From positions 5,547,768 to 5,611,767 of the forward strand of contig NC_086358.1 in assembly GCF_036324505.1 (NCBI RefSeq): a stretch of DNA of 64,000 nt. Reading direction: 5' to 3'. Each line of letters starts with the position of its first letter. The stretch's first letter is position 1. The notes beneath the pieces are model-generated. The model searched no databases. It was not told the origin of the DNA and worked only from the letters and a program-made list of their open reading frames with translations. Both the position numbers and the translations under genes were made by a program. Below, one piece after another: positions 10,950 to 22,900 of this stretch. Source of the stretch: Eleginops maclovinus (taxonomy: Eukaryota; Chordata; Actinopteri; Perciformes; Eleginopidae).

Positions 10950-13900
10950 ATGGATAACGAGGTAAGCAAGGAGCGTTTTATGTAACCACTCATCTGCTCT
11001 GGTTCACATCAGCTGTCCTTTTATTTTACAATATCAAGAAGCTGTTTATTATAGCTTCATTGCATGCCACGTTTACAGCAGTTTTCTCTCTTGTTTCTCT
11101 ATCTGCCACTAACAAGTGCTCTATTCTTCCTTCAATTTCCTTTGCTTCTCTTCTCCTGATTTTGACAGATCCTGTAGCCTAGTTGACTTGTAGAATTTTA
11201 AGTAAGGGCTTTGTGATTTCTATGTTCGTCTTGCATGAATGGCATGAGCTGTAGGTGACTGTTAATGCAGACAACAAATGCTCCTTCCAAGGCACATTTT
11301 GTACAAATTCCCACTGGTTATGCATCAAGGCTAATGTGACATAAGACTTAAGCAGGCATACATCTGTTACTTTAATCTGGATGATTTCATAATAATTGAG
11401 TCCAGCATTCCCTAAACAAAATTCTTATTGTGAGAAATGAACATCCCTGGGTTGGACCCTCACTTTGTAGTTTTGGCAGTTTTTTTTAACAATAAATAAT
11501 CTCATCAATCGTGGCTTTTATAAAGAAATGGTCAGATCTTCATCTATCACTAATTACATGACACTTTAAGTAGTTTACATCGTAGTGACACATTATTGCA
11601 GTAGGTATTGGCTCTGGTTCGCGTCACTTTGTAACCACTGCTTTGCTAACACCTACTGAGAATGGGGTAGCATCGACTCTAAATGAAAAGCATGAATGTG
11701 ACAGCGCAACGGCATGAATTCATAAAAGTGTTGGAGTTACTCCACAGGGAGTACGCCCCATGCTGAGTCAGTAATTTCCCACTGTGTGCATATTTTTCAG
11801 CTCTCAGCCTTTTGCTGTGATCACTATTTGCCACATCATCTGAAAATGTAAAGACTGCATGCCTTTAGAGTTCACTAAATATTGTCGTGATCCCAAAATC
11901 ATCATTGTCTTAACATGTAAACACAAAAAGAGATCAGCCAAAGCTTAAATCATCATGAGACAAATGGTGTTTTATTCATAGGAAAAGTATTAGACAGATG
12001 CACCTGAGCTCCAACAGCGTTAAACTTATTATCAGTTCTTGTTGAGGGCCGGTTAGAAGACGTTCCCAATTGTATTTATATCTCATTTTAACCCTCACAC
12101 TCTGAATGTGTTTGATCCTGATGCCATCCATTACAAGCACAGTCGCATTTGGCTCCGAAGACCCTAACACATTGCAAGTTACATAACTCCGTGTCGTCTA
12201 TCTGCCATGCTCCGTTAACATCCCTTCACATTGCATGTTCTCATTTGATGCTTTATTTACCGACCGGGGGAGCAAGTTGTTTGCTTAAAATGTTCTGTAC
12301 AGAATAAAGTGGATATTGTTTGTAGTCCGTGATCGTGAGTACTCGTGCAACAATGGAGTGTATTGTGTCTGTTTTTGTCTTCAAGTAGCTGATGCAGGAT
12401 TTTTCTGACTCTGCATCGTGTGTGTACTCATGCTGGTTTTCTTTAAGGAGAGCCAGACATGCCAAGGAGAGAAACAAGCCTCTGCTGTGGACAACACCCT
12501 GGATGAATATTTAATCGCCCTCCAGCAGAAAAACAGGTGAAGTGTGAGCATCAGCTGCTGGCGAGAGACAGATTAGATTTCACAGAGGAGATGCACAACT
12601 GCTCTATTCCTATCACTGCCGCTTAACAGGAGCCCTGATTGGTTCATCCTTAATTGAGATCTAAATTAGTGTCTGAAATGTGGGACGGATGTCAGAATAC
12701 CTTGAAAATGTCTCCTGTCTTCCTGTGAGACCTTAGCCATCTCAAATCTGTTATTCATCACTTTCAATTGTAGACATACTGAACTTTTTATTTTTTGCTT
12801 CTCAGGGTCCTTAAGCGCCTTAAAGTCAAAGAACCCAGACAGATTGAGTTGGAACAGCTGGAGCAAGGTTTTTCCATTTATCTTAACGGAGCCAATGCTG
12901 AAGCCAAGAGGAAACAGACAAAGAGCTCCGACCACAAGTCTGTCACCTCCACACCCGCCTGGAGGCCTGCACGTGCAGCAGGTACCAAAATAAACGAACA
13001 CTCAAAAGTAGAAAGCCTTTATATAAGACCTCATTATTTTTTTACCAGCGTTGTGCAGGGGGGGGGAAATGTTCTTCTTAGTTTTTTTGGCCTTGTCTTT
13101 ATCAATTTCCATCATTGAAGACACACAAAAAGTGTCCTCAAAATGCTTAAAAATCGAATAATACAATAGACATCGACTGACCCCTAAATAGAGTAAATAC
13201 AGTTAATATTATATTTAAAATAACACTTTTGCTGTTTAAGTCTTCAGTCATTTCTCTACTGGCCATAAAATGCATTAAAGGTACCTAGGGGAATTAAAGG
13301 CCTTCTGTTTTCCTTTGCTAATATGCTTCTTGAGTCATTTTAAAACTGTAACGTAAGGCCACATCGTACTACTAATACACACATTTGTGTTGCTTCTGTC
13401 ATCTCCAGAGCATATGGAGCATGAGCTAATGGCCACCACTCTGCTTGTAGTTTGCATGGTATGATCACATGCCCAGTCCCAGTGAATAAATGATAGTGAC
13501 AGTTCTAGCTGGCAGCCAGTTTCTCGTTCTGCCTCAATGTGCTGTGGACCATCTGCGCGTGTGACTGCCTGTTCCTTCTCCTCTGAGGCAATAGTCTGCT
13601 GCAAGCTGCTCATGTTCCTTTCCGTGCTGTTACTCATCGGCAGATGTCTGTCGGAGCGCCCACCAGTTAACCGAAGATAGCTGCGATCTGGAGGAAAACA
13701 GCAGGAAGAGGAGTCACACTGCTCCGGGAAAGGTCCAGAGGAAAGAATGGGTGCAGGTACTGACTACTGAGATGTTATCATTGAGTGTGCGTCTTTCCTA
13801 AGAGTGTAAACACCTAAATGTTTTGCTCTTTTTTCATGCATGCAGGATTCTGTCAGGATTCGAACAGAGGGAGGACCAAGTGTGCAGATCTGTCCAGAAA

Positions 13901-16900
13901 AGCGCTACTCTGAAGATTTCGAGCCCTATGAAAGCATAGACATGGAGGTACAGTGAACACTGCCTACTAAGCCTGTGTGCGTGGGTGTTTCTCTTTTTAA
14001 GGGGAGGGGCTGTTTGTCAAATGCAGCTGTCTGTACTACTTAGCATCTCTCCATCTCTGCCATTTCCCCGCTTTATCCAATCGCCTCGTTCCAACAGAGC
14101 TCCAGTCTGCGCTCACCTCGTAGTCCCCGCTCCCAGAGGGACCCCTGCAAGGTGTCGCGCTCCTTCAGCTCCAGGCATGAGAGCCAAGGAGGGCAGGCCA
14201 ATCAGGAACACAATGAGAAAGTACTTCTCAACCTTGAGGAAGTAAAGGTGAGCAGAAGAAGAGATATGTACAGTTTGAATTCATCTTGTCAAGGTGGCGT
14301 GAGATGCAGTGACTCCCTTCATTTGATTCCTCCTCCTGGGTGTTGATTTATGACATTTTTTCAGGCACAAATCAGAGGAAAGCTTAAACTGTCAGCCGGC
14401 GTGTGTGTACGATTGCGAGTACTTACTTTAATGACTATGTGCGCATGCATAAACGCTGACCTTTTGTAAACTAGGTGCTGCGCCGCAGCCTGGAGGTTAG
14501 CATGAGGCGGAGCAGCCGCGGCTCGGCGGGGGAGGAGTCGGACGAGGAGTGGGTGGAGGAGCAGATCGAGAGGGACGAGAGCACCGAGAGTCTGGATGAG
14601 CTGGGGCTGCCTCTCTCCTCCTCCAAATCCTCCTCCAACCCTCGCTCCAGCAGCTCCCACAGAGAATTTGACTCAGCAAACCTCATTGTCCTCGACTTTG
14701 GACCCTCGACTCAAGGTAGGCTTTAGCATCCTTTCATATGCAAATGTGTTATTGATTTTGAGGGGGAGCTTTAATTGCCCAGAGTGGTTCCATCTCCCCC
14801 ATATCGGCCTCATCAGCATCGACCTGAAGAACGGCTAAATGTATTAGCTGCTCAATTAAGATGTTACTTTAGCTATGCCATGATGATCAAAAGAAATGAC
14901 TGATGCTTCATTAGTCTTCTGTGTTATTTCAGGTCGTAAGATTGAACGCTCTCTGTCTGCAAAAAGGAGAGAAAACACTGACACCTTTATACCCACCAAG
15001 CCTCTGTTGGTGAAGAGCAAAACACTAGATAGGCCTCCATCCAAAGACAGCTGGGATTGTCAGAGTAAGTCATGTTTAACAAGGTATTACATTTAAACTA
15101 GAAAGTCCTCAAATGACACATTTAGAATAATCTGACTGTATACGGAACCTTTTAAAAACATGTTTCTGTGCAGGCTGTTAGCTAGCATGGTGCATGATTT
15201 TTTATTAATAAGACATTTGGTTCTTGCTTTAGGGCCGAGGAGTCGGGTGGAGAGGCCCCTGTCGGCAGCCAGAAAGGCTTCTGTGGAGGAGCGGGACCCC
15301 GAGGAGATGGCATGCAGGGTGCGCCAGGCCATCCAGAGGGAAAACGACCCCTCGCAGAGTCTGGAGCTCTTCAACCGCAACACGGTCTGCCTGCCAAACT
15401 CTTCATACCCCACCTGTACTCTATCACAACCCTCTTCTTTACAGTAGGGCCACAGGACTTTGGAAAATCAAATCAAATCATTATTGACTGAAATTGAAAA
15501 TGCCACCTTTTAACGCTATGCATTTTCTATGTGATTTGAACACAGTGTAACAGATTTTGCTTACAGGTAACCTCTGGCCCTGAAGCTTATGTATGGTTTT
15601 GTCTTCCTCTTCATCCAGGGCAGGGGACACCAGCTCACCAATGGCTTAACGCACTACGACAAAGATGAGAACAGTGTCAGTGTGGCCATGCAGAGAATCA
15701 CGCTCATGGGCCACGGGTAAACAGACAAAACATTAAACCTCTACACAGATACTGTAGATACATTCTGGCTTATAAGGGATACAAGGACACGTTGTACTTG
15801 TGGTTCATCCTTTAGTGTCAATGGTGTTTTATAGAAGCTAATCCACGCTGAAATTTATGGTGTTAATACCCTCTGACCTTGAGTAAGTATTTATTAGCGC
15901 AGCCACCGCTGTGCTCAGCCATCCCTCACCTTTCACATGAAGGTTAGCCCGCATAAACAAACCTGCGGAGCTGAGGATGGAATCTTTTTGTTCAGGCAAC
16001 AACAGAAACTGCTGAAAGCCTTGGAGCATCTGGAAGCAGGACCCAGCTACAACATTCCTCAGAGTGTCAAAGCAGAGCATAGCAAGCAGCCGGTGAGTCA
16101 GTCGCAGCGTCTCGCAGTGATCAAACCCAACACTAAGGGTGTGATGGAGACATAAGTGCACAGAAGCCCTTGTGAATGTTCTGTGCTTTTCATCGCAGGC
16201 GAGGCTGTCCTCGACGGAGGTCACCCCTGCATTGTATGTTACCATGGAGATCCTGTCAAACTGGGGGAGCGCGCTGCAGGTCGGACTGACTGAGCTGCAG
16301 TTCTTCTGCCTCAGAAACAAGAGGCTGTATGTGTCTCCTCACGACCTCGACATCAGGAACGCCGACTACCCCGGGAATCTGGGGGCGCTCGTTAACGGAA
16401 AGGTCAAGGTGAGCGTTTGCTCCTTCTGCCCTCGTCATCACAAATGCAAATCGTCTTTGGATAAAAGACAGGAGAGCCTTTCACAGAAGACATATTGGCG
16501 TGTTATACCAGGATAACACATTAAAGGTCCAGTTAACTATATATATCTTTACTACATCTTCAGACAGATTACCTGTAGACAAATCTGGTTCCTCTGCCTC
16601 TTTATTGGTTTCAAAAACAACCAATCAGAGACTCTGTCCCGTTTTCTTCTCAAATCATTTCAGAAACATACTTGAGTGTAATTTTTCGCTGTAAAATATA
16701 AGATTTCTCCAGCTATTGGGTGGTGTTTGGTTTGGTCTCTGCTGTTTCCAACCAAAGAGCCACAAACTCTTTATTCCAACAGCTAAACAGAACACTAAAA
16801 TATATTTCTGAAAACATTTGAGGCAGAAAATGGACAAAAAAAACCCCCCAGATTGATCAGCGTGGCCTAGTTGGGACAGTTCGAGCTGAATCCACCAGCA

Positions 16901-19900
16901 GTAAGCACACTGACACTCCTCGCCTCTGATTGGTTGTTTTCATTCGGGCACAGGGAAATCTGTCAAATGCTGTTAGAAGCTGTGGGGGGGGGGGGGGCAG
17001 AGAAACCAGATTTTTTTCACAGATTATCTTTACTGTCAGGCTATGTCAGCCACACTGGCAAAAAATAATAATGGCAAGCATGCTAAATAAAAGGGCTCTA
17101 AACCTTGGACAGCTAAATGGGATGCAGCCCACATTTTACACCAGTCTACTGTGTTAAACACCAGTTTCAGGTTATGACATTGTGCTTATTTTTCTCTCTT
17201 TTCCTGGGTTTGACAGACCACCAAAGAGCGCCACATGTGGATGTGTCCGTTCCACCCCCCCATCCAGCTCTACTTCGTCATCAGGAACACGGAGCGCTCC
17301 CCAGACTTTGGAATATCCCGCATCAAAATCTGGAACTACAACAGAAGCCTCAATGTATGTGCTTTTTGTTTCTGTGCCAAATGGTATGCTACAGCTTTTG
17401 ATTTATCCCCCATAGAGTTCAGAGATTACTCACTTTGCTGTCTGTAGCACTAAAGCTCATAAACCCAACCTGCCTGAGTGTTGTCACTGTATTGGCGTGG
17501 TGCCATCGCGCGGAGGGCTTCTCTTTAATCATTGGCTGGCTGAGCTGCCAGTCAGACTGTCCAAATGTGGAACAGAGAGAGATTAGCCCCAGAGGGATTA
17601 GTGTTGGGGAGTCGCGGGCTTCTGCCTCTCACTGCTGATCAGAGGGGTGCAAAGACCCCATCTTATCTCTGTGTTACTGAAACTATATAGATTAACTTGA
17701 CCCTGGAAGGTAAGGAGCAGCTCGTGGGGAACAGGTTCTATGTGTACCTGGGTTGTGCTACTTCACTGTCTGTAGGATTAAGCAGATTTTAATTGTGCTT
17801 CAGCCATGACTTGTGTCCGTGAGAGCGCTAATTACTGCTAGCTTGGAGAACTCTCACTGCATGTGAGAAACCAGTAAATGAATCAATAGTAGTGCGACAA
17901 AGTGTTCTACTTTTTTGATGTTATGCTTCAGGATTATTTTGGATGTGCTAAATGCTAAATATCTGCAGCTTCAATTTGAACTAGCAGCCTGACTGTATAT
18001 TCTGTTCACTTGAAGTTCTGTTCCTTCTGCAGGATCTTGACATCGGTGCCCGCCACATAAAGCTGTACCTCAACAGCACGCTGGTGTTTGAAGGCGAGCT
18101 GGAGAAGGGCTGCGCTAACCAGGTTTTCGACTACAGCACCACCGTTGACCTCCAGGATTTCCAGGTCTCGGACTCCTTGTTTTCCAGCCCCGTGTCTTCA
18201 GGACACAACCTGCGGGGTGCCAGCCCCCAGCGCCATGAGGACAGGAAGGGCGGGGATGGCAGCAGCACCCAGCTCCACCACAGTTGGAATCCACAGCCAT
18301 CAGAAGCAGGTATCCACGCTACGTTAGACATGCAGGAGAAACCACACCCTCTGCTGCCCCCCATCGCCCCACCGGTCGGGGTTTCACCCGCCGCTCTTCG
18401 CTCCTCCACACAGAGAAACTCTTTTGACTTGTCCAGCTTGGAGGAGCCCCCTGCACCCATGGAGCAGACGGTCACCACCCAGCCGTCCTCCTCCCGGGTG
18501 GCCCCCCAGTGGCTGCAGCCGCTGAACAGAGGAGCTCCAGAAGGCTGCGAGGCCAGCAGAGAGAGGCCTCGATGGCTGGTGCCACAACACTCCACGGAGC
18601 CCAAATCTCCTACAGCCTCGTCCTCCTCGATGCTCCCGGAGCTGCCGTGCAACCCGGGGCGAGTGTGCAGGGGGGCGGAGAGGACGGGGAACGGGGGGCA
18701 GTGGAAAGGGGACTCTTTGGATCTGAGCTGCAATCTGCTGGAGGAGCTGGCTGAGCAGGCGGCAGACAGACCCGTCAGCGGACGCAGGAGCTCGTTCAGA
18801 AACTCTGCAGCCACCGGCAGGCCGACGGAGGAGCAGCACCTCAGAGCTACGGCGCTTTCAAACGGTAGGGATGTTTTAAAGCTATGACACACAAAGCGAC
18901 ACCTTTTTTAAACATCTCTGCAAACAAATGAATAATCTCTTCAAAGTGATAACACAATTTGAAGACAAGGAATGAGAAAAGAGACGGATCAAATAACATG
19001 TTGGGACTATTTGAAGTGCTCCCTTAGTCATTTTTAAATGTGAGTGTGTTTTGAGAAGGCCATCCCTTAAATCATATGCGAGGACTGTCATTTGATTAGT
19101 TGGTAAATGACAAGAGCTTGTAGTGAGTCCTTACACTTCACTGAACTGAGTAGCCATCTGTGTGTGCTGGGTAATGATTGACTAACCCTTCAGCAGATTT
19201 ACTTTTGTTATGTTATTCTTTCAATGATAAAGTTGTTTGTTATTGAAATGTTGAAAAAACTGTTATCTCTACAAGTCTTTTAACTGTAAGTAAAGCTACA
19301 AATAAACTAACTATTCAAAGTAAAGGTACTCACACTTTACATCTCAGGGATCCTGTACCTGTATGCTTGTCTTTCTCTTTAAAAAAGGTAAAATAGTATT
19401 ATTTATTAAAGTGTGTGGCCTGTCTGAAGAGGTAAAGTCATATGTCATCATTTCCTCAGACCTGTTGTTAATTAAAGCTCTGTGTGTGTTCTCAGAGGAG
19501 CCGATGCCATTGAGCTCCCGCAGGAGGCCGTGCTCCTCCCTGCTGCACAGCCAGCAGGACGACACCCTCAGGGAGTCCTGGGACTCTCTCACCAAGTTCA
19601 ACCAATGCCAGCGCGGACGCATCTCCAACATGGGCTTCGAAGGCGACATCTTCGACGAGTTCCTGCAGCGTCAGGGCCGCGGCCCCCCCCGCACTCCCGG
19701 TAAACCCCTCCACAGCCCCCAGGAGCCCTCGTTCCCCCTTCACCGCTCAGGAGGCGCTGTGTGAAGGCCCTGATGATGATCTGAACATGGAGCGGGAGGA
19801 GGAGTTTGAGATCCCGGTGCTGCCACAGGGCTCCAGGCTGGTCATCAACATCCTCTCCACCTGGGGGGATCGCCACTACGTGGGCCTCAACAGCCTGGAG

Positions 19901-22900
19901 GTGTTCAGTTCCAGCGGGGAGCCCCTACGACCGGCTCACATCCGCGCCGACCCCCCAGACATCAACATCCTGCCCGCATACGGCAAAGATCCGCGCGTGG
20001 TCACTAACCTGATCGACGGAGTAAACCGCACACAGGATGACATGCATCTCTGGCTGGCCCCGTTCACCCCCGGTCGAAGCCACACCATCATCCTGGACTT
20101 CGGAGCGCCGTACCAGGTGGCCATGATCCGCGTGTGGAACTACAACAAGTCCCGCATTCACTCCTTCAGAGGGGTGAAGGAGGTGGAAATGCTGCTGGAT
20201 GGACGGTGCATCTTCAGGGGGGAGATCGCAAAGGCCTCTGGGACGCTGTCTGGAGGTATCGACTGAAAAGCCTTTACGTTTTTAATGCTCCTTTGTGTGG
20301 TACTCAGAATTAACACTCATGACACGTTGACTCCTTTTGACAAGAGCCTTTTGACTAGTTTAGGACTCAAAATTGATAGCAAAATCTTGACGGTGCCAAA
20401 CAATGACTTGACTCGCCTCTTGTTTCACTTTTGATCACGTTTTCTTTCTCCCTCCGCTGTCACTCCAGAGTTGGACCAGTTTGGTGACACCATCCTCTTC
20501 ACCACTGACGATGAGATCCTGGAGGCCATGTCTCGTTATGATGAAACCTTCCTGAGTGAAGGCGAGGGTCCCGAGAGCCTGGGGTCTGAGGAGGAGCTGC
20601 AGAGACCCTGCACCGCTGACGGAGAGGGAGAGGAGAGACCCTTCACACAGGCCGGCTTCAGAGAGGAAGACCTCAAAGTAAGGACAGCAGAGGGAACAGG
20701 ATTTCATAGAAGTATTTCATTGTCGACTTCTCCAGTAATCTTTACAGCTCATCATCACACTACCATCAGGACAGTGTGACACACCTGTGGTTTGAATGTG
20801 TTTACTTTCTGTCTCAGTTGAAGCTCCACCTCAACCCCACTGTGAGCCAGTCGGAGGAGAGCATGGATCATATTCCTGGGATGTACACGGGAAAGTGTGA
20901 GTAGATGATCAGCATCCTGTCGTCACATGATCAGCTCTCTGTCATTTTAATATTTATACTAACGATCTCTCCCACCACCCCAGGCCTTAGACTGGAGCTG
21001 GTGATGACCTGGGGGGACTCGCACTACATGGGGCTCACGGGGTTGGAGGTGGTGGGGAAGGATGGAGAGGGTTTACCTCTAGACCTCAGTATGATGTCTG
21101 CCTCACCCAGGGACCTCAACGACCTGCCGGATTACGAGAATGACCAGCGCACACTTGATAAGTACGCCCGACACGATATGCAGGGGATGTTGAGATTTAA
21201 AGCTTGATATATAAACACAACAGTAGAAGCTGTAGTGAAATACATGTTTTTAATAAATGATCTTTCTCTTTTTTAGTAGTAATGCACCAATTGGTATAAA
21301 TAAATAAAAACTCTGATTTATCGATTTCAAATTTCTGGACCTTATTGTTTGATTGTCTTGAATTTTTGTATCTACTTATTATTTTGTACTTGCAGGTGTT
21401 ACACAGGCTGTCTGAGCCGCTGTGTGTGTGTGTGTGTGTGTGTGTAAAACCATCATGCAGCACACGTGTGTAAATTTGTCTGTTTTTTTTTTTTTTACCC
21501 AGGCTGATAAACGGCCACAACGTTACAACCGATGATCAGCACATGTGGCTGATCCCTTTCTGCTATGGTGAGCCGCACACCCTGAACATTACGTTCAACA
21601 AGATCCAGACCATCGCCGGACTCCGAATCTGGAACTACAACAAGTCCCCTGAGGACTCCTACAGAGGGGTGAGACACAGGGTCTGCGATCACCAAAAATA
21701 CATGTTACTTTAAAGTGATCAGAGTCAACTGTATATATCAGACAATATAATACTGAAGCTACTATAAATGATTGATGACTGTGATTTAGGTGCATGTATT
21801 ATTTAGATTTGATTACATTTAACCAGAGATTAGTTATGCAGAACACTTAAAGTAAAATCAAATGTTACATTTTCCATGTCTTTGGTTCAGGTGAAGGTGA
21901 TCCATGTGTTCATGGATGAAGTTGCCATCTCCCCATCGGAGGGCTTCCTGATCAGGAAAGGCCCCGGCAACTGTCACTTTGACTTCGCCCAGGAGCTGCT
22001 CTTCGTGGACTTCCTGCAGACGCCCACCGACAACAAGAGTGCGGAGGACTACCACAGGTGGGAGACTTTCATTTAGTTTGTATTTATTGACAACACCTGA
22101 AAACTACATTTCCTAATCTGTAATGTTGTTGTCTCTAATTCAGAGGGAACTCTAAGAAACAGGAACTGGCCAGCATGGACTATGAAGCTCCCATCATGCC
22201 TTGTGGATGTATCCTGACAACTTGATTGTTTGGTCTATAAAATGCCGTTGGCCACTGGCAATTAAGCCAGTTGGATTGGGACAGTCTGATAAATGTCAAA
22301 TGAAGGTTCTGTTCTGATGTTTGTAAAAGGTGGGACTCTTTCACTCATGCTCTAGGCTAGGGGAATGATTTTGGACACAGCTCGGGCTTGATGAGTTCTG
22401 TACATGTGGTTTCATGTTGTTTATTCCTTGACCTCCACCCGTCAGTCATCTTTCAGCTCCAGCTGCTAACGACCTGGGGTGACCCGTACTACATCGGCCT
22501 CAACGGCCTCGAATTTTATGACCAGAACCACGAGAAGATCCGTCTCAGTGACAACAGTATCCTTTCTTATGAGTCTGACCTTCAGTTAGGAAATGGTAGT
22601 GTTAATCCACAACTATTGGGTTTAGATGGTCCACACATTTACAAATATAAACTCTGTCTAAAGGTATTCATATTAAAGCTTAACCTGATGCCATACACTT
22701 ATTGTGTTGTAATTGTTTAGTAGGTTTCAGACAGAGGAGGCATTAACGTAGGCGGTAAATAATGAATGGTTTCAGGAGTATTAATGGGGATAAATGTGTG
22801 TCTGCTCCTCAACATTATCTCTCCCAGACATCGCTGCTTTTCCAGACAGCGTGAATGTGCTGGACAATGTGAGCGGTGATGTGAGGACTCCGGATAAATT

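Noticed and set aside
18131..18892. 253-codon open frame on the minus strand
   Set aside because: It is antisense to the long KATNIP exon 18033-18864, whose GC-rich codons leave the other strand open; it has no recognisable domain.
19700..19750. 51-bp GT-AG interval as a possible mini-intron in KATNIP
   Set aside because: Removing it leaves phase 1 joining to a frame that reads TGA within five codons, and it is shorter than normal vertebrate introns.
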